The notes beneath the pieces are model-generated. The model searched no databases. It was not told the origin of the DNA and saw only the letters and a program-made list of their open reading frames with translations. Of a stretch of DNA of 37,171 nucleotides, positions 24,570-33,456 are shown one piece after another. The first letter of the stretch is position 1, and the number at the start of each line of letters is the position of its first letter. Made by a program: the position numbers and the translations under genes. Source of the DNA: Paludibacteraceae bacterium (GTDB taxonomy: Bacteria; Bacteroidota; Bacteroidia; Bacteroidales; Paludibacteraceae); assembly GCA_017555595.1 (NCBI GenBank), contig JAFZGC010000005.1, forward strand, positions 1-37,171, given 5' to 3'.

Positions 24570-26141
24570 TTAGCACGCTACTTTCTCTAACCATTTTACC
24601 ATGCCAAACATCACGCCCATCGAAACGGCACAAACGGCTGCGAATACAGCCCAGCAGTATTGGATAGGCCATGCGTTGTACATCACAGGACCTACCCACA
24701 GCATGATATTACCCAACGCTGTTGCGCCCAACCATAGACCTTGGCATAGACCTACCATGTGGCGAGGAGCCACTTTGCTAACAAAACTCAAACCGAGTGG
24801 CGAGATAAACAACTCCGCTACGGTCAACAAGAAGTAGGTTACAATCAGTACGATAGGACCTGATTTGCTCAATCCAGCCGCTGCCATCGCATTTGCGTCC
24901 ATAGCGCGGAATGCTTCTGCAGATGGGTAGTTGTACACATACGAATATATTGATAAGAACAAGAATGCCGAACCTGCGATAGCCATACCAATACCTATCT
25001 TCTTAGGGGTTGATATCTCTTTGCCGCGACCTGCTAATGCACCAAATATCCACATGATGATAGGGGTCAACACAATTACAAAGAATGGGTTCAGAGCTTG
25101 CCAAATCTCAGGTGCGATAGATGCGGTGTCCACGAAGTCGCGTGCGAAATACGATAGTGACTGACCATTTTGGTGGAAACTAAACCAGAAGAAGATTACA
25201 ATACCCAATACAGCAAACAGAGCATACAAGCGTTGCTTAATCTCTGCCGCCATAGCAGCCTTCTCTTCTGCACTATACTCTACTACAGCTGTTTTCTCTT
25301 TCTTGGCTGGTTGTGGGAAAATCTTTTTGGTTGCGAGAAAAATCGTCAGCGAAATCAACATCGCTACCACCGATGCAATGAATGAGAAGTGAATACCTTG
25401 GTTGAATACCTCAATATACTCTTGGCAGAAACTTATATTGTCAACCAATTGATATGCAGTTGTTTTAGCTGCTTCCATGGTTTCTGCGAACTTAGTTGTT
25501 ACCACACCGTCAGCCAAGTATTGGTGACAGAGTGCTGGCATGTCTGCGTTATACACAAGGTCGTGTGCTTTCAGCCACCATTGACGAATCAGCGGTGCCA
25601 CAAATGGAGCGATCAGACCACCAATATTGATAAACACATAGAAGATTTGAAAGCCAGAGTCACGTTTCTCTTTTGCTTGAGCCAATGCCTCTGGTCCCTT
25701 CTTTGCAGCCTCTGCCTCAAACTCATCGTACATCTTACCCACGATAGCTTGCAAGTTGCCCTTGAACAAACCATTACCAAACGCAATCATCAATAACGCT
25801 GCACAGGTAAACACCAAGATACCCCACCATGCGCCATCGCCGCTGGTTTGGCTAAACACAGGCACAGACAATGCGATGTAACCTAACGCCATGATTATTA
25901 AACCCCATTGAATAGTGCGGTTGTAGTTTTGAGTGCGGTCAGCTATCAGACCACCTACCAAACTCAGCACATAGATACCGCAGTAGAAAACCGAGTAGAT
26001 TAGTCCAGCGGTAGAGTCTGATAATCCAAATTTAGAAACTAAGAACAATGCCAATACAGCATTCATGATGTAATAACCGAAACGCTCGCCCATATTTGCC
26101 AGCGCAGCGGGTATTAAACCTTTAGGATGATTTTTAAACAT
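24570..26141 (-). CDS. POT/PTR-family proton-dependent di/tripeptide transporter
   Basis: A 523-aa inner-membrane protein with 12-14 predicted hydrophobic helices. The family signature is NMGERFGYYIMN (the ExxERFxYY motif for proton coupling) near residue 17, and FYCGIYVLSLVGGLIAD follows. A large insert (about 175-240) between helices, with LIRQWWLKAHDLVY and QEYIEVFNQG, is typical of the Bacteroidetes branch. It likely imports peptides with protons. It is the first gene of a same-strand run with gaps of 1, 50 and 19 nt and a 29-nt overlap reaching metX and thrA, so peptide uptake may be expressed together with methionine synthesis. Confidence 0.92.
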   Translation of the reverse strand: MFKNHPKGLIPAALANMGERFGYYIMNAVLALFLVSKFGLSDSTAGLIYSVFYCGIYVLSLVGGLIADRTQNYNRTIQWGLIIMALGYIALSVPVFSQTSGDGAWWGILVFTCAALLMIAFGNGLFKGNLQAIVGKMYDEFEAEAAKKGPEALAQAKEKRDSGFQIFYVFINIGGLIAPFVAPLIRQWWLKAHDLVYNADMPALCHQYLADGVVTTKFAETMEAAKTTAYQLVDNISFCQEYIEVFNQGIHFSFIASVVAMLISLTIFLATKKIFPQPAKKEKTAVVEYSAEEKAAMAAEIKQRLYALFAVLGIVIFFWFSFHQNGQSLSYFARDFVDTASIAPEIWQALNPFFVIVLTPIIMWIFGALAGRGKEISTPKKIGIGMAIAGSAFLFLSIYSYVYNYPSAEAFRAMDANAMAAAGLSKSGPIVLIVTYFLLTVAELFISPLGLSFVSKVAPRHMVGLCQGLWLGATALGNIMLWVGPVMYNAWPIQYCWAVFAAVCAVSMGVMFGMVKWLEKVAC

Positions 26142-26225
26142 AAGTTTTGTCTTTTTATGGTTAATATTTTATTTTGCTACTTTGTAGTATTCTTGTGGTT
26201 TACTTATTATACACAAAAATCCATG

Positions 26226-26256
26226 CAAAAGTAGTAAAAAAAAATGACATATGCAA
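26226..26256 (-). promoter_or_regulatory. -33/-7 promoter of the POT-...-thrA run
   Basis: Minus strand: TTG (26256-26254), 20-nt spacer, TACTTTTG (26233-26226). It is the only consensus promoter I found for the six-gene run ending at 18343. No SAM riboswitch-like fold was recognised in the 85-nt leader. Confidence 0.7.
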
Positions 26257-27009
26257 GCATATGCGCCAAAGGTTAAGTTTTTTCCTTAAATTATTTGCGT
26301 TTATTACCTCTGTTCCTAAAAAGTTGACTACTTTCCTGAATTAGTTGTCTGAAAAAGAAAAGTTCTTTTGTTAAGATTTTTCTTTACTCTTCTTCTCTTG
26401 TTGCTCCCATGCAAAATACCAAGGACGAACCTAATAATTTTCTCATATTTTAGCATAAAACTCTCTTCTCGTTGGGATGGGAAAAATGTCTTGCAAGTTT
26501 CGGGACCACAATAGGACATCTCTAGGACTTCTATGGGCTTTCGGTGGCTTTCTATAAACTCTCTATAATAATGCTGCAAAAATCTTCGGCACGGAAGGTA
26601 TTTTGTGCCGAAGATTGGAAATTTTAGTGGTAAGGTGGATATATAAAGCAAGCGGGAAGTATTGAAAATCAATTGCTTCCCGCGTGAGAGTATTTTTTTT
26701 TGAAAAAAGTTTTAGCGTGCCGAAAGTTGTGCCGAAGAGATTACCTGCCTGTTATGTCCCTCTTAGTATATCTATAGTATAGGATGATTTGCCTATAAAT
26801 TAGGCGCCACCATAGGATATCTATGGCTCTTAGGGGTTTTTATCTGTTTCAAGACCAAGTCATTTGTACTTCCATAATGCTCGGTGGTGCATAAAAATTC
26901 ATAATATTCCTTCTTCGTTGAAATAACAAGCGAGAAGGAAAGAAATAAGTATAAAATCAAGGAACGCAAAGTTGAAAAAGAGGTGGATGTTTCAATTTAT
27001 TTGATCCTA
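26257..27009. other. Gene-poor, repeat-rich left margin of the accessory island
   Basis: No supportable gene. It contains a perfect 12-bp inverted repeat (26581-26592 / 26605-26616), two GTGCCGAA boxes 12 bp apart (26717-26724, 26729-26736), the palindrome CCATAGGATATCTATGG near 26809-26825 and a degenerate relative near 26510-26550. A 114-aa ORF at 26328-26672 runs through the inverted repeat and has no recognisable fold. Confidence 0.55.
26571..26616. repeat. Palindromic repeat, copy A (flank of AAA ATPase gene)
   Basis: The 20 nt at 26571-26590 are identical to 28655-28674, and 26601-26612 are identical to 28685-28696. The core is a perfect inverted repeat AATCTTCGGCAC / GTGCCGAAGATT with a 12-nt loop. 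Copy B lies in the same orientation on the other side of the ATPase gene. Confidence 0.75.
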
Positions 27010-28456
27010 TTATATGTATGAAAGCATATTCAAGGTATTTTGTACAAATAGCTTTAATTCTTCATCAAATATTGGCAATTCCATATATTTAGGATTTGAA
27101 TGGTGATACCGTTTACCGTAGTCATTAATATCAGACAGGTCATTATAGTATTCTTTTAGACGATATAATGGTGACTGCTTATTGCTATTTCGAATCTTTT
27201 TAAGAAAATCCCCCAACCATTCGTCATCCTTGAAAAAATATTTTATTCTAAAAATACCTTCAATAACAGGACGTATGCATCTTATAACTTCTCTCTTTTC
27301 TAAATCTGTACTAGCTCCATCGGATAGATATTTTTTTAGTGTATATATGTCTTTATAAATACCTGTCATTGTTTCTATATCAATGTCATGTTTTATAAAA
27401 ACGCTAGATTCATTCTTGTATACAATCTTTAAATTAAGACAATCTTGATTGTTGTCATAAAAATCTTTTACGAAGTGAATGTCGTGACTTAATAAAAAGA
27501 ATTGTTTAGCTCTACTTGCTATTCTTGATAAAATTGATATTGTCATCCTTCTTCGTCTAGTATCAAAACTGGAAATCGGGTCATCAAAAACGATAATTCT
27601 TTTTTCTAGATGTGGTAATAAATCGAGTCGAGCTAAAAAAAATGATAATGATAGAGAACTCTTATCACCTTCACTTAATGTGTGTTTTAAAGGGATATTT
27701 GAAATGTCAGATCTTACTTCGATACCATTGATATTAATATGGTATACTAATTGTTGACCTTGCTTATTAGCTTTTTTTATTTCAAGATTAGGATTAAATC
27801 TTTTAAGATATTGATTAGTAGTTTCAATATATTTTTTTTCTACCTGTTCTATTTGATGGTCTAGTTCTTTCTCTAATATTTTTATTGTCTCAGAAATTTG
27901 CTGTCTTTTTTCTATTTGTTTATTTAGGATATCAATTAATCTATTGTATTCTTGTGGGTCGTTAGTTAATGATATATTATGTTTTGTACGGCGAATGTTT
28001 GCAGGGTAATTGCTACGTTTATGTCTCAATTTCTTGATTTTGTTTATCAAATTGTACCCATTAGGAACAATATCATAAAAAATACTCGGTGCTTCATAAT
28101 TCCCTAGTGAAACTATATACATATTAGATTCAGAATAGTAATTATCATATACCTCCACGTGTGGAACAGTAGATGACCAATTGTGGATGCCATATGTTAA
28201 CATCTTATTCTTATTTACACAAAGTAATACGTTTATTGGTTCATTTGTTTCTAAGGATTTTCTCTTTTCTACTAAATCACAATCTTTATGGGCTAAAGAT
28301 TTTAGTATTTGTGTAAATGTTGTTTTTCCTGATCCATTTTCTGCATAAATAGTATTTTTTTTGAGCAAAAATACCATTCCATCCATACTCTTTCTCTGAA
28401 GGTGTGAATCTTTTGAATCTACCACAGTTTTGAATTTTTATAATCCGATGTATCAT
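27010..28456 (-). pseudogene. AAA_13-family (RloC/PrrC-like) ATPase, interrupted by an A8-tract frameshift
   Basis: The main frame (27010-28425) has Walker A AENGSGKTTFTQ, coiled coil about 150-215, ABC signature LSEGDKSSLSLSFF, Walker B IIVFDDPISSFD and a D-loop/His switch LLSHD. This is the SMC/ABC-type AAA_13 class, as in the anticodon nucleases PrrC and RloC; the C-terminal end (RPVIEGIFRIKYFF ... LFVQNTL) also fits that class. A nuclease centre is not identified. In this frame the N-terminus is wrong. The expected start (MIHRIIKIQNCGRF, then GWNGIFAQK) is in another frame from ATG 28456. It joins the main frame if the tract at 28355-28362 had seven rather than eight A. This is decay, phase variation or sequencing error. 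A strong promoter lies at 28576-28607. The gene is very AT-rich compared with the core genes. Confidence 0.8.
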
Positions 28457-28575
28457 ATAAATATTTAATTAACTTTTATACGTGAGGATTGATTGTTGTA
28501 CAAATGAGATTTCAGGACAAACTCCCCATATTTACTATCTGTTTTAATGAATGCTATTGCATTTGAAATCAACGG

Positions 28576-28607
28576 CAAAGGTACTGTTTTTATTTTATAT
28601 ACACAAA
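28576..28607 (-). promoter_or_regulatory. -33/-7 promoter of the AAA ATPase
   Basis: Minus strand: TTTG (28607-28604), 20-nt spacer, TACCTTTG (28583-28576). The predicted start near 28570 gives a 115-nt leader to the ATG at 28456. It argues that the 101-aa ORF across it (28465-28770) is not a gene. Confidence 0.75.
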
Positions 28608-28654
28608 TATGAGTGAATAAATTTCTATTTTTTATGAAGAGTATGTTCCTTTTT

Positions 28655-28696
28655 ATGCTGCAAAAATCTTCGGCGCGAATGGGGTTTTGTGCCGAA
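28655..28696. repeat. Palindromic repeat, copy B
   Basis: Second copy of the 26571-26616 element, same orientation: 20 nt identical at one end and TTTTGTGCCGAA at the other, with a diverged loop and an imperfect stem. It lies 50 nt upstream of the ATPase promoter, so copies A and B bracket the ATPase gene with its promoter. Confidence 0.75.
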
Positions 28697-28876
28697 AGTG
28701 AGTGGTAATTATGTGAGACAATCTCCAAAGCACAAATTAAAATTCCTCCAAAACACGCAATTAGTTGCATATCTCATCAATTATACCTCTGTATTATATT
28801 CATAGTGTGTCTTATCAAAACTTTGAGTAACATTTTTACATTCAAATAACCAATAGAAATATGATACATGTGTATA

Positions 28877-30058
28877 TCATTTTTTTTTCAGAGTCAATGT
28901 ACAGGTCTTATTAAAATTTATCACAAATGAATTGTTACAATATTGGATTACACAAGATTCCGTATTTTGTTTCTCTTTTGCATATGAGAGTAATTCCTGC
29001 CAGTAGTTTTTATTTGAACATTTAAAACACATTTGATATTCAGCAAAGATTTTCAAAAGTTGTTTGATAGATTTATATTGCACCCAAAATGCACACTCAG
29101 GAATATGTTCAGGAAAAATCCTATATAATAAATCTTTCCATAATAAATCATGGCAACAGGTGTGGTCTTGATTCTCCGACCACCATTCCTCAAACATTTT
29201 CTTCATTTGGATTATTGTAGGACGTTCATTGATATCTAAAGAAGTAGAGATTGTTAATAATCGATCCAACTTATGAGAACTATATCGTTTAGGTAAATAT
29301 CTCCGTATAGATTCTATACCACAATGATTGTATTGACCCCGAAAAGACGGTCCTTTCTTCCCTGAAAGTAAAGTCCATATGACTTTGGCAAATTCATATA
29401 TATCAATTTGAGAATGAAGACTATCATGAATATCTTGCGAAAATGATGCTAATGGATCAAAATTTTCAAATGGACCTATTGGTTCGCGCCAACGCGTAAT
29501 TTGTTTTTTATTAGGATAAGTTACTAACCCATAATCAGAAAGAATATATTTGTCTTGATATAACAATATATTTTGTAATTTAATATCCCTGTGGGCAATT
29601 TGATTTGAGTGTAGATATTCTAATACGTCAAATATATCTTTTATTGCTTGTATCTTTTTGGTCATTGATGCACCTAATAACATTAGTCCATCTCCTTTTG
29701 CAATTGGCATTACATAATAACATTGCCGTTTAGAGTTTTTATTATAATGTTTAGGGGTATACCAACTATATATTGGCATAAAGAATGAATTCCTTCCATA
29801 TTCGTTCATAATTTTAATTTCATCATAGAATCGTTGTAGAGACCTCGGATTAATATGATGAGGTGGTAAAATTTTTATTGCTAACTTTTGATTATCTTGT
29901 TGCATGTCTTCACATTCCCAAACACATCCATATCCTCCTTTTCCGAGAGATTTAACCAAACGATATCTATTACCATAGATTTCGCCTGATTTAATAGAAG
30001 TCTTAGATAATCGTTCGCTGTATTTAATTCCACTATTCATTGTGTTCAAATTAATCAT
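28877..30058 (-). CDS. Eukaryotic-like Ser/Thr protein kinase
   Basis: 393 aa, no membrane segment. The kinase domain covers about 30-300: glycine loop GKGGYGCVW (39-47), catalytic Lys K62 in LAIKIL, HRDIKLQN (156-163), and DYG (175-177) in place of DFG. SQIDIYEFAKVIWTLLSGKKGP is subdomain IX, and INERPT is near the domain end. A standard APE is not visible. The last about 95 residues are a separate Cys-containing region (CAFWVQYKSIKQLLKIFAEY, CFKCSNKNYW) that I do not recognise. An internal ATG at 30040 is an alternative start. The kinase is transcribed alone from the promoter at 30152-30183. Such soluble kinases in AT-rich Bacteroidales islands sit in signalling or phage-defence loci; the role here is unknown. 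Confidence 0.85.
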   Translation of the reverse strand: MINLNTMNSGIKYSERLSKTSIKSGEIYGNRYRLVKSLGKGGYGCVWECEDMQQDNQKLAIKILPPHHINPRSLQRFYDEIKIMNEYGRNSFFMPIYSWYTPKHYNKNSKRQCYYVMPIAKGDGLMLLGASMTKKIQAIKDIFDVLEYLHSNQIAHRDIKLQNILLYQDKYILSDYGLVTYPNKKQITRWREPIGPFENFDPLASFSQDIHDSLHSQIDIYEFAKVIWTLLSGKKGPSFRGQYNHCGIESIRRYLPKRYSSHKLDRLLTISTSLDINERPTIIQMKKMFEEWWSENQDHTCCHDLLWKDLLYRIFPEHIPECAFWVQYKSIKQLLKIFAEYQMCFKCSNKNYWQELLSYAKEKQNTESCVIQYCNNSFVINFNKTCTLTLKKK

Positions 30059-30151
30059 CGTGTTTCAAATGTAATTCTTATTATCCGTAATAGACTAAAG
30101 TATACAATATTCTTTGTCACAAAAACACCACATTGTGTTTTTATTAGTGTG

Positions 30152-30183
30152 CAAAATTAGCACTTTTTTTTGATATAAGCAAA
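30152..30183 (-). promoter_or_regulatory. -33/-7 promoter of the Ser/Thr kinase at 28877-30058
   Basis: Minus strand: TTTG (30183-30180), 20-nt spacer, TAATTTTG (30159-30152), giving a leader of about 90 nt. Confidence 0.75.
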
Positions 30184-30293
30184 TAAATGTGCTAATTTAT
30201 TAGAAAATGGGAGATTATCTGCGTGATTCAATCATTTTTGGATTAAATCACTCCAAATAATCAATCTATCTATGATTCCCCACATATAAACAA

Positions 30294-30326
30294 TCATCCC
30301 CTGTCACGCAATATGGCAGGGGATGA
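30294..30326 (-). terminator. Terminator after the four-gene operon
   Basis: A perfect 10-bp stem, TCATCCCCTG (30294-30303) and CAGGGGATGA (30317-30326), followed on the minus strand by TTGTTTATAT. It lies 20 nt past the stop of the 120-aa gene. Confidence 0.75.
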
Positions 30327-30345
30327 AAAGTGTTGATAGAATTAA

Positions 30346-30708
30346 TTAGCAATTGCCCTTGTGGTCGCTTTCGTTTTCTGCGACGGTCACCGTTGCAAAA
30401 TCCCAAACTGAATAGGAAATCTGTCCCCATTCAATACCGCAAATGTCCGAAATTTTCCAAGCACCATTCACATTCTTCATATACAGAACAATATCATCAG
30501 AGGCATTAGGTTTTCTATCATCAAATGTGATATATACTAATGTATAATTTGGGTCGCTATGGTCATACTCTTCAATTTCATAATTGTGGAGTGAACCATC
30601 TTTAAATTTCCAATAGCCATTTCTTGCCCAACTATCAAGAGTGTTGTACTTAAACGCCTTGTGCAATTCAGTGTAGAAATCATCGGTCATAACCTCTTTA
30701 TCGTCCAT
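30346..30708 (-). CDS. Small protein, possibly an N-terminally truncated DUF3828-like domain
   Basis: A 120-aa protein rich in aromatic and acidic residues (MTDDFYTELHKAF, WKFKDGSLHNYEIEEYD, MKNVNGAWKISDICG). The order of an N-terminal helical pair and a beta sheet ending in a W-K-I-x-D strand resembles small exported Bacteroidetes domains such as DUF3828; this is tentative. It has no signal peptide, unlike its three neighbours' general type. The frame is open upstream for 12 codons (ending HGAYGGT) back to the TAA of the preceding gene, in the same frame. It may be a secreted protein that lost its front, or the rear half of a longer protein split by that stop. Confidence 0.6.
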   Translation of the reverse strand: MDDKEVMTDDFYTELHKAFKYNTLDSWARNGYWKFKDGSLHNYEIEEYDHSDPNYTLVYITFDDRKPNASDDIVLYMKNVNGAWKISDICGIEWGQISYSVWDFATVTVAENESDHKGNC

Positions 30709-30744
30709 TGTTCCACCATATGCGCCGTGTACAACTTCTTCGAT

Positions 30745-31296
30745 TTATGCTTCGATTTCCAACTCTTTCATAGTGGCGTCAAAAAGGCTATCCAGATCCA
30801 TGCCTAAATCAAGTATTGTTTGCAATCCTTCTTCGCCCAATGCTTTTTTCCAGACGTACTTCTCTATATCTTTCTCGCTGGGTTTAATCTCCCAAAATTC
30901 GGTAGAACCTTTGGTGGTGATACTAAAAGTAAAGTGTACTTCTGTACCAAGTTCTTCAAATTCCCAAACATTTTCATCAACGAGTGTATAGGGCGACAAA
31001 AGAATATTTGCATTTTCGTAGCCGTAATACACTTTCTTGGCGTATTTGTTGTTCTCTGCTACCTTTTGAGTGAGTAATTGCTTAAATCCCTCATCTTCTG
31101 TAGTGGTTGCAAATTCTTCAATCATTGTGTCGTAAAACTCTTCAGCTTTGGCGTCTTGATCATACTGGACAAACAGGTCGAAAGCAGCTACATAGAATTT
31201 TACAGCATCGTTGATTTGAACTTGATAGTCCTCAGGACTGGATGTACATGACATCATCAAAAGGCATGATATGCCTGCTAATAAAAACTTTTTCAT
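30745..31296 (-). CDS. Lipoprotein of unknown function
   Basis: 183 aa. The lipoprotein signal MKKFLLAGISCLLMMSC has its lipid-modified Cys at 17. The mature part starts with acidic helices (VKFYVAAFDLFVQYDQDAKAEEFYD), then a beta region (VWEFEELGTEVHFTFSITTKGSTEFWEI) and a C-terminal helix. No known family recognised. It begins 22 nt after the 565-aa gene and is followed in the same frame by the 120-aa gene. Probably periplasmic or outer-membrane-attached. Confidence 0.75.
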   Translation of the reverse strand: MKKFLLAGISCLLMMSCTSSPEDYQVQINDAVKFYVAAFDLFVQYDQDAKAEEFYDTMIEEFATTTEDEGFKQLLTQKVAENNKYAKKVYYGYENANILLSPYTLVDENVWEFEELGTEVHFTFSITTKGSTEFWEIKPSEKDIEKYVWKKALGEEGLQTILDLGMDLDSLFDATMKELEIEA

Positions 31297-31318
31297 ATGT
31301 TTTTAATTTAAAGATTGA

Positions 31319-33016
31319 TTATTTTTGCTTTTTTTTATTTTTTAGTATTTGTTTATAATTTCCAGAAATGTATGCTTCAAAAAATTCATCCATTGAAGAC
31401 CAATAATTTGTAGTTTTTTGGAAATCCACAAGCATTTTAGTATTACGATTGATAAACTCGCTCACAGGATAATTGCACATTTCTTTTAATTCCTCATACT
31501 TGTCTATATATGCCATTAATTTAGGATTCCCAGATGTCTTTGCATCTAAAAATATTAATGTCTTGAAATCTTCACGATTAAGTTTTTCCGAATAATTATT
31601 TATTTTTTTATGTCGATTACTTAGTTCTTGGGTAAAATCTCCATAAGATAATTTATCATATAATTGCAAAAACTCTTCTTCAGACTTGAATAACTTACTA
31701 TATTTATTATACAGAGTTTCTTGACAAATAGGCTCATTAAAAACTTCATTTGCTAATAACTTTATAGCAACTTGATATATATCATATTTGCAACGATAGT
31801 CATGATAAACAGAGTCTACTTTTGCTGCAAACTCAGGATGCAAACTACAATATATTTTTGCATGGTGTTCTGGATTATTCATTTTGCATATCGTTTCCAT
31901 TGAAGAATCCAATTTTTGATACTCACTTTTCATATCTTTAAGTATTGTTTGATATGCTTTTTCTATATTAGCAGAAATATACGATTTATTTAAAACATAA
32001 ATCAAAGGATTAATTTTCACATCTAATGAGACATGAAAATACGGATTGTTCGCCAATTTCTTATTGTATGCCATTATGCTATCTGCGAGTTCTCTATTAT
32101 ACTTGTTTAACAAATCCAATTGCTTTCCAATAGTTTCGCTATTCCAATACAACTCCCATGGAGCATTCGAGTCAATTTGTCTTATATTAAATGATAATGG
32201 TGTTGATAATTCTTGATTAGGTATATGTATAGTAATATGAAAATTGCTCGGTACATTTTTATTGGTTCCAGAACCTAAATACAAGGGGATTTGTGCTTCC
32301 ACTACATATACATCCTTTTTGTTAAAAACACCCCATTTTGTCTTTGTTATTTCGTTACCCTTAACCACATATTCATTGAGATTTCTTGCTTGATGTGAAG
32401 GTAAACTTAATTTAGTTATAAATTCTTTTTTGAGTTCGTTTTTGTCAAACTTGAATTGCTCTATAATTTTTATTGTACTTGTTTGTGTTTCAGCATCATA
32501 CTTTAGAGGAGATAGAGTTATTTCTAAACTATTGCAGAGTTCTTCATATAGAGATGTACATTTTTCATTAAAAAGCCCCTTTGCATTCCCCATAATTCTA
32601 GTATAATATTGATTTTTTGTTTCAAATTCATCCTTCGTGAAATTTGCAGAATAACTCTTTTCTATCCAACTAACCATCTTACCATAATCAGATTTTTTCC
32701 ATTCGTTTATTCTATCTTCTTCCGACATAAGAGATTTAGCCTGCTCTAATTCTTTATTCATTCTATCTGTCATCATTTTCATTTGATCAGGATATTTTAA
32801 TCCATAATCTAATTGTGCCATCGCAAGTGCGCCGTCTACACCTCCTAACATACTAATTAGGTAGTAGTCTTCCATTGTTGCAGCAGAATAGAATCCATTT
32901 TTAAAAAACAGAAAGTACTCCATTTTTATCTCATTAACTTTCTTTTCATATGCAGTTTCTGCAAAAAGAGATAAAACAGATGCGCATAGCATCATCAAAA
33001 TAAAAATTCGTTTCAT
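31319..33016 (-). CDS. Large exported protein of unknown function
   Basis: 565 aa with signal peptide MKRIFILMMLCASVLSLFA. The mature protein is Lys/Glu/Tyr-rich. It is largely helical at 20-165 (with NFTKDEFETKNQYYTRIMG), beta-like at 175-300 (VYVVEAQIPLYLGSG and FHITIHIPNQELSTPL), and helical to the end (a run of SEYQKLDSSMETI-type helices and a basic KNKKKQK terminus). I do not recognise a family, and no catalytic motif is evident. It starts 7 nt after the 121-aa gene and is 22 nt before the lipoprotein gene, so it is the central gene of a four-gene operon. AT-rich codons suggest transfer. Confidence 0.75.
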   Translation of the reverse strand: MKRIFILMMLCASVLSLFAETAYEKKVNEIKMEYFLFFKNGFYSAATMEDYYLISMLGGVDGALAMAQLDYGLKYPDQMKMMTDRMNKELEQAKSLMSEEDRINEWKKSDYGKMVSWIEKSYSANFTKDEFETKNQYYTRIMGNAKGLFNEKCTSLYEELCNSLEITLSPLKYDAETQTSTIKIIEQFKFDKNELKKEFITKLSLPSHQARNLNEYVVKGNEITKTKWGVFNKKDVYVVEAQIPLYLGSGTNKNVPSNFHITIHIPNQELSTPLSFNIRQIDSNAPWELYWNSETIGKQLDLLNKYNRELADSIMAYNKKLANNPYFHVSLDVKINPLIYVLNKSYISANIEKAYQTILKDMKSEYQKLDSSMETICKMNNPEHHAKIYCSLHPEFAAKVDSVYHDYRCKYDIYQVAIKLLANEVFNEPICQETLYNKYSKLFKSEEEFLQLYDKLSYGDFTQELSNRHKKINNYSEKLNREDFKTLIFLDAKTSGNPKLMAYIDKYEELKEMCNYPVSEFINRNTKMLVDFQKTTNYWSSMDEFFEAYISGNYKQILKNKKKQK

Positions 33017-33023
33017 ATTATTA

Positions 33024-33389
33024 CTATTGGTTATTATTTTTAAATTCTTGTAATTTCTCTACTCTGTAGTTACCTTGTAAAATCTCATCAATTTTTTTAC
33101 GCAGAGATGGTAATATAGGTAATTTATCTAGAATAGAATCTGTTAGTATTTTCGGAATAACAAACCACGTCGCAAACCCTCTAACTGATGGCGTTCCACA
33201 TCCCCGATGAAACCAACGTATTCCTAGACATGGCTCATTTTCCCAACGCATGATAACAACAGCCCACCTCTCTGTTAGATCTTTGTAAACAACGAACCAT
33301 GGACCATCCACATTATTTTGTGGAGAATTTATTTGTAAAATTTCATCATCTAAGTTTAATGGAAAACTTTGTCCTGCATTCTTTTTCAT
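33024..33389 (-). CDS. Trp-rich small cytosolic protein of unknown function
   Basis: 121 aa with no signal peptide. It has a compact alpha/beta pattern with conserved-looking aromatic strands: GPWFVVYKDL, RWAVVIMRWENEPCLGIRWF, GTPSVRGFATWFVIP, then a helix LPSLRKKIDEILQ. I have an impression of similar small proteins in Bacteroidetes accessory regions but cannot name a family. First gene of the operon 33389-30346. The only consensus promoter upstream is the one in front of the candidate RNA (33650-33681), 68 nt or more before this gene. Confidence 0.7.
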   Translation of the reverse strand: MKKNAGQSFPLNLDDEILQINSPQNNVDGPWFVVYKDLTERWAVVIMRWENEPCLGIRWFHRGCGTPSVRGFATWFVIPKILTDSILDKLPILPSLRKKIDEILQGNYRVEKLQEFKNNNQ

Positions 33390-33456
33390 AATATATATGA
33401 TTTTTTTGCCTACTCTTCATCGGATTTTCGGCTTTCTCCGTTATTATCTACACACA

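Noticed and set aside
26142..26225. SAM riboswitch before the run leading to metY/metX/thrA
   Set aside because: Looked for in the leader of the POT gene and in the gaps of the run; no conserved core or multi-stem fold seen.
26328..26672. 114-aa minus-strand ORF
   Set aside because: It passes through a perfect inverted repeat, has no promoter and shows no recognisable domain.
28465..28770. 101-aa minus-strand ORF
   Set aside because: It spans the ATPase promoter and palindromic repeat B; it starts upstream of the predicted transcript.
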